A stretch of DNA of 5,689 bases from an uncultured Clostridia bacterium. Lineage in GTDB: Bacteria > Bacillota > Clostridia > Christensenellales > CAG-917. Of this stretch, positions 1 to 5,001 are shown piece by piece; within the stretch, counting starts at the first letter, position 1; every line of letters starts with the position of its first letter. The notes beneath the pieces are model-generated. The model saw only the letters and a program-made list of their open reading frames with translations, was not told the origin of the DNA and searched no databases. Where the stretch lies: contig CAMWIB010000078.1 in the NCBI GenBank assembly GCA_947174215.1, positions 1 through 5,689 on the forward strand, written 5' to 3'. A program made the translations under genes and the position numbers.

Positions 1-588
1 CGTCATATGTGTATAAGCGACAGAAATACGCACCCTCGTTTTTTGGTTCTCCTCCATAAGCGCGGCTTTAACCTCGCTTGGAATCTTACCCAATATTTTT
101 GAAGTCACCGTCTTTGAGCCGACCTTCTTCACTCCGCGCGCCGTCATACAGGTATGCTCCGCTTCAATCACGACCATAACGCCCTTCGCATTAAGCTCGC
201 TATATATGCTATTTGCAATCTGAGAAGTCAGCCGCTCCTGCAACTGTAAACGCTTTGCAAATACGTCAACCGTCCTTGCAAGCTTCGAAAGTCCTACGAC
301 CTTTCCTTCCGAAACGTACGCAATATGCACCTTACCAAAGAAGGGCATCAAATGATGCTCACACGTGGAAGAAAAGGCAATATCGCGCTCTATCACGAGC
401 GAGCTACCCTCCGACTCAAATGTGCGCGAAAGCGGCTCGGACGCTTGCATATTATAGCCGCAGGTTATCTCCTCGTACATTCTCGCAACTCGTGCGGGCG
501 TATCCAAAAGTCCCTCACGGTTTGGGTCCTCACCTATTGCTTCAAGAATTTGCCTTACGGCCTCTTCAATCTTTTGTTTGTCAACCAT
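1..588 (-). CDS. folE: GTP cyclohydrolase I (FolE), C-terminus cut by window edge
   Basis: This gene encodes the enzyme that converts GTP to 7,8-dihydroneopterin triphosphate, the first step of the pterin branch of folate synthesis in the cytosol. I translated the minus strand from the ATG at 588; 196 codons stay open to base 1. Family signatures are clear: the N-terminal DPNREGLLDTPARVA at 21-35, the zinc and active-site motif CEHH at 76-79, GLSKLAR at 99-105, and HTCMTARGVKK at 145-155 followed by GSKTVT. The expected zinc ligands (C76, H79, C147) and catalytic histidines (H78, H145) are all present, so the enzyme should be active. The start is fixed by GGAGG at 594-598, five bases upstream. 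It follows folC on the same strand after 124 bp and probably shares its transcript. Oddly, about 34 residues follow SKTVT with no stop, while bacterial FolE proteins usually end roughly 20-25 residues after it. A C-terminal extension or fusion is therefore possible. Confidence 0.95.
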   Translation of the reverse strand, partial: MVDKQKIEEAVRQILEAIGEDPNREGLLDTPARVARMYEEITCGYNMQASEPLSRTFESEGSSLVIERDIAFSSTCEHHLMPFFGKVHIAYVSEGKVVGLSKLARTVDVFAKRLQLQERLTSQIANSIYSELNAKGVMVVIEAEHTCMTARGVKKVGSKTVTSKILGKIPSEVKAALMEENQKTRVRISVAYTHMT

Positions 589-593
589 ATTGA

Positions 594-637
594 CCTCCAA
601 ATTTGCAGTGCGGGTATTTTAATACCCATCAAATTTA
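594..637 (-). promoter_or_regulatory. Nested hairpin/dyad abutting the folE ribosome binding site
   Basis: Just upstream of folE is a dyad GGGTATT-TT-AATACCC (612-627). It is nested inside a second pair of self-complementary AAATTT blocks (598-605 and 630-637). On the minus-strand RNA the outer stem would end at the GGAGG Shine-Dalgarno (594-598), so folding could limit translation of folE. Alternatively the dyad is a DNA operator. A weak promoter-like pair, TTGCAA (640-645) and TAAAAT (complement of 616-621) with an 18-bp spacer, would put the dyad over its -10. I see no match to a known riboswitch class. The structure is read directly; its role is inference. Confidence 0.4.
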
Positions 638-671
638 CATTGCAACACATTCATATAAAACTGCGACACGC

Positions 672-693
672 GCGCACCGCCACGGTACTGCGC
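672..693 (-). other. GC-rich imperfect hairpin in the folC-folE spacer
   Basis: The plus-strand blocks are GCGC, ACCG, a CCA loop, CGGT, a three-base bulge and GCGC. They form a 4+4 bp stem shortly after the folC stop. No T-tract follows directly on the minus strand (the nearest is about 13 bases on), so it is not a convincing terminator. It may instead influence mRNA stability or partial attenuation between folC and folE. Confidence 0.3.
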
Positions 694-712
694 CATTATT
701 ACAGCTCGCAAA

Positions 713-2005
713 TTATGACAGTGCGCCAAACAGCGTAAGCGAGCCGCACAGCACCGCGACATCACAGTCCTTATCGAGTGCGTTCTGTACTGCGCCGCGT
801 ATTGTGTCACAAGAATCGCAGTCAACGTACGGCACAATTTTTTCTTTTAGCTTATCTTTGTCAAGCGCACGCGGCGACGGCGGTGTGACAGTCGTGACTC
901 TCGTGGCAAGCGGCGCAAGCAATTCTATAACCCCGTCAACGTCCTTATCCGCAAGCATACCCACAACCAAGTGAACGCTCATACCGCCAAAGTAATCTTT
1001 GATAGCTTTTGCAAGCGCCGTCGCACCGTGCGGATTGTGCGCTCCGTCAAAAACGAGTGTTTTTCCCTGTGGAACGTCTATGTTAAACTTAGTTTGCGCA
1101 TTTTTCACAACTTCGAGTCTTGCGTGCCACACCATATCCTTCAAGCCGTTTGCGAGCGCGTATTCGGGAATATTCCACCCCTTTTTGCGTAGCTCCTCCA
1201 CCGCGCAGATTGCGATAGAAGCGTTTTGAAGCTGATGCTCGCCAAGCATCGATATCTCGTAAGCTCTGCCGCCGTACTCGAATTTCTGACCGTTTACGTC
1301 GTGGGATATAAGCCTTGCGCTATGACATAATTTTACGTCCGCTTTGACATCTACACGCTGTCCGTTAATGATGTGATACGGATGGAAAATCTCGTGCATA
1401 ACCTCTTCGCACTGCTCGCACGTGACGGCTACGTCCTTTATTATTGCCGCCTTTTCAGAAGCTATGTCGTGAAGCGTATTTCCAAGCAATGCGCAATGGT
1501 CAAGCCCTATCGGGGTTATGACTGCAAGTTCTTTTTTGCGTATCGCATTTGTCGCGTCCCACCGTCCGCCGAGTCCCGTTTCGAGAACGGCTATATCACA
1601 GCCCTGCTCTAAAAACGCGAGCATAGCAACCGCCGTTTCTATTTCGAATGCGGTTGGGCAAAACTTGCGTGTAGCGCTCTCTTGCTCTATAACCTCTCTT
1701 ACCTCGGTGAGATATTTTGCAACAAGTTCGTCGCGCAGTATTTCGCCGCCAATCGACCACCGCTCGTTGTAGCGGAATACCGACGGCGAGTTGTACGTGC
1801 CTACCTTATATCCGCTATCTTTAAGTATAGACGTAAGGTACGCGCAAACTGAGCCTTTGCCGTTCGTACCCGCTACGTGTACGAATTTCAACTTCTCATC
1901 GGGGCTACCAAGCAAATCCAAAAGCTCGCGCATACGTTCTATGCCGTAGTCCGAACCGCCGCGCTCGATATTGCGGATATAATCAATTGCTTCGCTGTAA
2001 ATCAA
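713..2005 (-). CDS. folC: Bifunctional dihydrofolate synthase / folylpolyglutamate synthase (FolC)
   Basis: This ATP-dependent Mur-ligase-family enzyme adds glutamate to dihydropteroate and then further glutamates to reduced folates, in the cytosol. From the chosen start it has 430 residues, typical for the family. Visible motifs are the N-terminal helix IYSEAIDYI, the P-loop HVAGTNGKGS at 43-52, SPSVFRYNERWSIGG at 73-87 (family form SPHL..NERI.ING), the ETGLGGRWDATN loop at 142-153, IGLDHCALLGNTLHDIASEK at 166-185 with the lysine expected to be carbamylated, GEHQLQNA at 255-262, and DGAHNP at 320-325 in the C-terminal domain. The usual WPGR.E appears as WHARLE (293-298), a mild deviation. 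I chose TTG at 2005 because GGAGG (2013-2017) lies seven bases upstream and homology begins there. The same frame extends to a GTG at 2110, but that part lies in the riboswitch. The gene heads an operon with folE, and its promoter and THF riboswitch lie directly upstream. Confidence 0.95.
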   Translation of the reverse strand: MIYSEAIDYIRNIERGGSDYGIERMRELLDLLGSPDEKLKFVHVAGTNGKGSVCAYLTSILKDSGYKVGTYNSPSVFRYNERWSIGGEILRDELVAKYLTEVREVIEQESATRKFCPTAFEIETAVAMLAFLEQGCDIAVLETGLGGRWDATNAIRKKELAVITPIGLDHCALLGNTLHDIASEKAAIIKDVAVTCEQCEEVMHEIFHPYHIINGQRVDVKADVKLCHSARLISHDVNGQKFEYGGRAYEISMLGEHQLQNASIAICAVEELRKKGWNIPEYALANGLKDMVWHARLEVVKNAQTKFNIDVPQGKTLVFDGAHNPHGATALAKAIKDYFGGMSVHLVVGMLADKDVDGVIELLAPLATRVTTVTPPSPRALDKDKLKEKIVPYVDCDSCDTIRGAVQNALDKDCDVAVLCGSLTLFGALS

Positions 2006-2041
2006 AAAAGCACCTCCACGGAAGCACTTCTCGCAAAAGTG
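2004..2041 (-). promoter_or_regulatory. Putative riboswitch expression platform overlapping the folC RBS and start
   Basis: Two mutually exclusive hairpins can be drawn in the minus-strand RNA between the aptamer and folC. Hairpin A pairs CACUU (2041-2037) with AAGUG (2029-2025). Hairpin B pairs GUGCUUC (2027-2021) with GAGGUGC (2016-2010) around a CGUG loop, seven pairs of which three are G-U. Hairpin B buries most of the GGAGG Shine-Dalgarno (2013-2017) and is directly followed by six U residues (2009-2004), whose last two begin the UUG start. Hairpin B could therefore block initiation, terminate transcription weakly, or both. The pairings are seen; the switching logic is inference. Confidence 0.5.
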
Positions 2042-2043
2042 AA

Positions 2044-2126
2044 GCGGGAGTGAACATTGCACCGCAAGCGAAAGCTCTTCGTCCGCTGACACCCCCCGTT
2101 CATACGGCACTTTACGCGCAATGTTC
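2044..2126 (-). ncRNA. Tetrahydrofolate (THF) riboswitch aptamer, folC leader
   Basis: This cis-acting RNA is expected to bind reduced folates and adjust expression of the downstream folC-folE operon. Reading the minus strand, a perfect 9-bp P1 stem joins GAACAUUGC (2126-2118) to GCAAUGUUC (2060-2052). Inside it are GCGUAAAGUG, a P2-like CGU/ACG pairing (2116-2114 with 2082-2080), and a P3 stem CCGU/GCGG (2107-2104 with 2086-2083). P3 is capped by the long loop UGAACGGGGGGUGUC (2102-2088). ACGAAG, a small AGC-UUUC-GCU hairpin and GCGGU follow. The order and sequence of the loop, ACGAAG and CGGU segments agree with my memory of the THF riboswitch consensus (Rfam THF family), which is known upstream of folate genes in Firmicutes. 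The G-rich loop can also pair with ACUCCC (2051-2046) just 3' of P1. The match was made by eye, not with a covariance model. Confidence 0.85.
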
Positions 2127-2162
2127 TACAACTTCCTGAAAACAAGGGTTTATGATATTTTT

Positions 2163-2191
2163 ATTGTATCACTGGAAATGTCATAATTCAA
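2163..2191 (-). promoter_or_regulatory. Sigma-A promoter of the folC-folE operon
   Basis: On the minus strand, -35 TTGAAT (complement of 2186-2191) and -10 TACAAT (complement of 2163-2168) are separated by 17 bp. A TGA triplet just before the -10 gives an extended -10. Transcription should start near 2156, giving a leader of about 150 nt that contains the complete THF riboswitch. Confidence 0.75.
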
Positions 2192-2350
2192 TCTTTTTCT
2201 CTATATTTGTAAAAATAGCGCGACGCCGCATTGAACGTAGAGGCTTTGAAAACTTTTATAATTTTGTGACTTTTATGGAAAACATACGGCTTGTTTATTG
2301 AAAGTAACACTTTAATTCCGCGCGTTCGACATATTTCGACTTTCATTTGA
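2192..2350. other. AT-rich intergenic stretch between divergent promoters
   Basis: This non-coding stretch separates the folC promoter from the membrane-operon promoter. The only structure I can point to is a direct repeat TTCGAC-atat-TTCGAC at 2325-2340. It has a 10-bp period and ends ten bases before the plus-strand -35, where an activator or repressor could bind one face of the helix. No ORF, RNA gene or terminator was seen here. Confidence 0.35.
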
Positions 2351-2379
2351 TTGCCAGATTCCGCATACGGTTGTACAAT
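2351..2379 (+). promoter_or_regulatory. Sigma-A promoter of the two-gene membrane operon
   Basis: TTGCCA at 2351-2356 and TACAAT at 2374-2379 are spaced by exactly 17 bp, upstream of GGGAG (2397-2401) and the ATG at 2408. The expected transcription start is around 2386, leaving a very short leader of about 20 nt. Any regulation is thus more likely at the DNA level than by a leader RNA. Confidence 0.7.
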
Positions 2380-2407
2380 TACTTTATAAAAACAAAGGGA
2401 GTTTTAT

Positions 2408-3256
2408 ATGTTTGCAAACGCCTTATGCGCAGGATTTCATCTTGACGACCCCATAATGTACGTGCTATACGGCATCGTACTCGCGTTCATAATCGCGCTC
2501 GCCGTATTCTATCTCGTGACGGCAATACTTCGCGCGAAGAAGCTTGGCATGGATATGGTTAAGGTCAAAAAAGTAATAACCTCGTCCGTGTCGTTTACGA
2601 TACTTCCGGCAATCGGTATTGCGCTCGGCATCGTTACGCTCGTAGGCTCGCTCGGCGTAGCGTTCCCCGCGATAAGGCTTTCAGTCATAGGCTCGTTGCA
2701 GTACGAAACGCAGATGGCGGACGGCGCGGCGACGGCAATCGCAGGCTCGCTCGGCGACCTTATGGCAAACGGAATGACGGCAAAGGATATGGTGACTATT
2801 GCAACGGTTATGACGATTGCAATTATGTCTGGACCAATTCTCGTGCTTATATTCTATCGCCGCTTACAGTCAAAGGTTGGCGTACTCCTCACAAAGACCG
2901 CAGGCGGCGGCGTTAAAAAAGGCGGAGTAAATATTGGCGAACTCGTCTTTCAGATTACGTTTATTGGTATGACGATTGGCTATCTTGCAATGAGCATAAC
3001 TTCTTGGTCGGGCAACGCCAAATACATAGACGCGTATTACAACTTCATTGCGCTTATCATTGCGATGATACTTATGTACGTCTTTGACCTGCTAATTACG
3101 AAGTTCAACGTAAAGTGGCTTGACAGCTTCGCTACTCCGCTGAGTATGATTATCGCAATGGCGGTGGTTGCAATTATCAGCTACTGCGCGACGAAGTACA
3201 ACGTTCCCACGATTCCAACCGAAGCCGCAGTATCCGCACTCGCGGCGCTGATGTGA
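2408..3256 (+). CDS. DUF5058-like integral membrane protein, six predicted helices
   Basis: The 282-residue protein resembles the DUF5058 family of Firmicutes membrane proteins, a recognition from memory; no function is established for the family as far as I know. Hydrophobic segments lie at about 17-42, 62-82, 127-150, 177-198, 211-234 and 241-262. A basic stretch (RAKKLGMDMVKVKK, 42-55) after helix 1 and another (YRRLQSKVGVLLTK, 150-163) after helix 3 suggest cytoplasmic loops. The small-residue-rich segment 100-126 (ADGAATAIAGSLGD) could form a re-entrant or substrate-site region, which is inference. There is no cleavable signal peptide or ATP-binding motif. The start is supported by GGGAG (2397-2401) six bases upstream. 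The stop TGA is fused to the next gene's Shine-Dalgarno (TGAGGAGG), indicating translational coupling. With its partner it probably forms a secondary transporter or channel; the substrate is unknown. Confidence 0.8.
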   Translation: MFANALCAGFHLDDPIMYVLYGIVLAFIIALAVFYLVTAILRAKKLGMDMVKVKKVITSSVSFTILPAIGIALGIVTLVGSLGVAFPAIRLSVIGSLQYETQMADGAATAIAGSLGDLMANGMTAKDMVTIATVMTIAIMSGPILVLIFYRRLQSKVGVLLTKTAGGGVKKGGVNIGELVFQITFIGMTIGYLAMSITSWSGNAKYIDAYYNFIALIIAMILMYVFDLLITKFNVKWLDSFATPLSMIIAMAVVAIISYCATKYNVPTIPTEAAVSALAALM

Positions 3257-3267
3257 GGAGGTGTAAA

Positions 3268-4161
3268 ATGAAAAGACAAGTAGCTCCAAGAAACTTCAAT
3301 TTCAAATATCACCTGTTCGGCAGAATATGGATGGCACTCGGCATAGTGTTGTTCATCTCCATTCCTATCGCCATCGGCGTGCATTACGGCGTAACTCCCG
3401 ATTGGAAAGTTTTCGGCACTTCGGCTGTCATAATTCCGTTTATAATAAACTTTCTCTCTGGCATAGCCGAACCGATAATATACGCGCCAATGCTCGGCAC
3501 AAACAGCGAGTATCTTGCGTTCCTTACAGGCAACCTCTCAAATCTCAAAATACCATGCGTAGTAAAGGCGCACGAAATATACCCGACCGAAAACGGCTCC
3601 GAAGAGCATGAGGTCGTATCCACTATCGCCGTTGCGACAAGCACGCTCGTGACGGTAGTCATCGTTGCAATACTCGTACTCTGCTTTGCGGTGAGCAATC
3701 TTAGGAGCGTAGTTGAAAAGGCGTCGTGGATTATGCCCGCATTCTCCTGTGTGGTATACGCTCTGTTCGGCTCGCTCGGCGGCAAGTACGTCGCAAAGAA
3801 TCCAAAGCTCGCGCTTATCCCGACGGCAATCATCACCGTGCTTTCAATCATACTCGGCGTAACTAAGATTGGCGGCTCGGTAGGCTCTGCGTATTTGTTC
3901 GTGGGTATCGGAATTTGCGCGCTGTTCGCCCTCTTCCGCTACACGCGTGAAAAGCGCAAGATTGCCGCAGACGAAGAATATAAGCGACTTTCAAGCATAG
4001 ACGGAGAACACAGTATTAGTGAAGAAGTAATTGTGAATAGTGAAGAGGTTGCGGATAACGAAATGAGTGAAGAAGCAACAGTGAAAAGTGAAGAAGTAGT
4101 GGATAATGAAACGAGTGAAGAAATAATAGTGAATAATGAAAAAGTTGCGGATAATGAATAA
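3268..4161 (+). CDS. Membrane protein with acidic repeat tail, partner of the DUF5058-like protein
   Basis: I do not recognise a named family for this 297-residue protein. Hydrophobic segments at about 20-39, 50-75, 115-143, 153-173, 181-197 and 205-224 suggest six helices. A polar loop (about 77-114, with KAHEIYPTENGSEEHE) lies between helices 2 and 3. After the last helix a basic patch (RYTREKRK, 224-231) points to a cytoplasmic C-terminus, which then becomes a strongly acidic tail (251-297) of three imperfect repeats of SEEVIVNSEEVADNEM type. I start at ATG 3268 because GGAGG (3258-3262) lies five bases upstream; a GTG at 3253 in frame would overlap the previous gene and its own RBS. The gap to the DUF5058-like gene is 11 bp, so the two are co-transcribed and probably form one membrane complex. 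The repeat tail is AT-rich with different codon use from the body, suggesting recent repeat expansion. Confidence 0.8.
   Translation: MKRQVAPRNFNFKYHLFGRIWMALGIVLFISIPIAIGVHYGVTPDWKVFGTSAVIIPFIINFLSGIAEPIIYAPMLGTNSEYLAFLTGNLSNLKIPCVVKAHEIYPTENGSEEHEVVSTIAVATSTLVTVVIVAILVLCFAVSNLRSVVEKASWIMPAFSCVVYALFGSLGGKYVAKNPKLALIPTAIITVLSIILGVTKIGGSVGSAYLFVGIGICALFALFRYTREKRKIAADEEYKRLSSIDGEHSISEEVIVNSEEVADNEMSEEATVKSEEVVDNETSEEIIVNNEKVADNE
4018..4158 (+). repeat. Three in-frame 48-nt tandem repeats encoding an acidic tail
   Basis: Three direct repeats cover 4018-4065, 4066-4113 and 4114-4158, the last cut to 45 nt by the stop codon. Each begins AGTGAAGAA and ends near GATAAYGAA. Each unit encodes about 16 residues of the form SEE..V.(S/N)E(E/K)V.DNE. 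The unit itself looks like two related halves, each with an (S/N)E(E/K) core. Because the period is a multiple of three, copy-number changes would keep the frame and stay tolerable for the membrane protein. Confidence 0.9.
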
Positions 4162-4192
4162 TATTCAAAGCTTAATTCAAAATCAAAAATAC

Positions 4193-4225
4193 AAAAGTGG
4201 CATTGCGATTTGCAATGCCACTTTT
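4193..4225. terminator. Bidirectional intrinsic terminator between convergent genes
   Basis: A perfect 14-bp stem, AAAAGTGGCATTGC (4193-4206) with GCAATGCCACTTTT (4212-4225), closes a five-base GATTT loop. A T-run ends the hairpin on both strands (CTTTT on plus; CTTTTGTATTTTTG on minus). It should therefore terminate the membrane operon 31 bp after its stop and also minus-strand transcription from yfcE, whose stop is about 80 bp away. Confidence 0.9.
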
Positions 4226-4305
4226 ACTGTATTGTAATATTTTTCCCTCTATTATTCTGTTGCCTTTCTATTTAATTTAGAGCATACCGCTCTACCGCTA
4301 TCGCA

Positions 4306-4869
4306 TTATTGTTGCAACGCTACCTCGATTATCGTATTTCCGTTATCAAGGTTCTTTACGGCAAGCTTATGCTCGTCAATCACCGCGTAAGAACGCGGCA
4401 CTCCGTTTGCGCTAAGCCCGAGCGCGCCGACGCATATATACAGCACTCCGTCGGACACCGTAAGTGTAGGCTTGTGGAAATGCCCGTAGAACACGATATC
4501 GCTGTCCTTCGCGTCCTTTATCGGCAACTCTGGATTGCACTTATGACCGTGCGTGAAATGAAGCGTATAACCAAGCCATTCGCAGGTGCAGTCCGTGCCA
4601 ATCTCAAACTCGCTTATCATCTGGTCAACCTCGCTGTCGCAGTTGCCCTTTATCGCCATAATATAGTCCTTCCTCGCATTGAGAAGTGCGGCGACCTTCA
4701 TAGGCGCATAGCCCTCCGGGAATGGGTTGCGCGGACCGTGGTTGTATATGTCGCCGAGCAAGGCTATATTCACGTCAGGGTCGCTTTTCGCGGCGGCGTC
4801 TACGATATTCAAAAATTTGAGCAAATTCGCTTCCGAGCCGTGTATATCTGAACCAATAAACAGTTTCAT
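4306..4869 (-). CDS. yfcE: YfcE-type metallophosphodiesterase
   Basis: This is a 187-residue cytosolic calcineurin-like phosphoesterase closely resembling E. coli YfcE, a Mn-dependent phosphodiesterase (184 residues) active on artificial diesters and without a settled physiological substrate. Metal-site motifs appear in order: SDIHG (7-11; D8, H10), GDIYNHGPRN (39-48; D40), GNCDSEVDQM (75-84; N76), THGH (106-109) and GHFH (129-132; H130, H132). The stretches NHGPRN.PEGYAP.KV and GNCDSEVDQM are nearly identical to the E. coli protein, supporting the specific name. The NPGS motif usually found after the GHTH-type motif is replaced by VGALGLSANG (147-156), a local divergence. The ATG at 4869 has GGAGG (4876-4880) six bases upstream. 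It appears monocistronic, convergent with the membrane operon and divergent from the GH2 gene. Confidence 0.93.
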   Translation of the reverse strand: MKLFIGSDIHGSEANLLKFLNIVDAAAKSDPDVNIALLGDIYNHGPRNPFPEGYAPMKVAALLNARKDYIMAIKGNCDSEVDQMISEFEIGTDCTCEWLGYTLHFTHGHKCNPELPIKDAKDSDIVFYGHFHKPTLTVSDGVLYICVGALGLSANGVPRSYAVIDEHKLAVKNLDNGNTIIEVALQQ

Positions 4870-4893
4870 ACGTCACCTCCAAAGGATATTTTC

Positions 4894-4922
4894 ATTGTAT
4901 CACAGTATGTCGTAGAGGTCAA
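4894..4922 (-). promoter_or_regulatory. Sigma-A promoter of yfcE
   Basis: On the minus strand, -35 TTGACC (complement of 4917-4922) and -10 TACAAT (complement of 4894-4899) have a 17-bp spacer, with TGA just before the -10. The start should fall near 4887, giving a leader of fewer than 20 nt. The -10 region is almost identical over 19 bases to that of the folC promoter. Confidence 0.8.
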
Positions 4923-4950
4923 TTACGCCGCAAAAAATTTGCGTTTACTC

Positions 4951-4979
4951 TTGTTACGCGCGCGTAGTTATGATATAAT
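4951..4979 (+). promoter_or_regulatory. Sigma-A promoter of the GH2 gene
   Basis: A consensus TATAAT at 4974-4979 is preceded by TGA (extended -10) and, 17 bp upstream, by the weaker -35 TTGTTA (4951-4956). Transcription should begin near 4986, just before the GGAGG at 4992-4996. The weak -35 with a strong -10 would suit an activator-dependent gene, but no operator is visible. Confidence 0.75.
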
Positions 4980-5001
4980 AGCTTCATCTATGGAGGGAAT
5001 T

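Noticed and set aside
213..738. Overlapping plus-strand ORFs of 126 and 137 codons
   Set aside because: They are antisense to folE, which carries all its catalytic motifs; they have no RBS and unnatural composition.
2006..2110. N-terminal extension of folC to the GTG at 2110 (35 extra residues)
   Set aside because: These bases form the THF aptamer and the RBS, the encoded residues do not resemble FolC N-termini, and GGAGG lies at the right distance from TTG 2005.
2231..2262. Second plus-strand promoter TTGAAC / TATAAT
   Set aside because: The spacer is 20 bp, too long, and the pair at 2351-2379 has the correct 17-bp spacing.
3253..3267. Upstream GTG start for the second membrane protein
   Set aside because: It lies in the stop region of the previous gene and has no RBS of its own; GGAGG (3258-3262) clearly serves ATG 3268.
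4279..4293. Small AGAGC-GCTCT hairpin just downstream of the yfcE stop
   Set aside because: The stem is only 5 bp with no T-tract after it; the 14-bp hairpin at 4193-4225 is the better terminator.
4309..4851. Long plus-strand ORF of 180 codons antisense to yfcE
   Set aside because: It is a shadow of the well-supported yfcE gene; it has no RBS and its translation lacks any recognisable family pattern.
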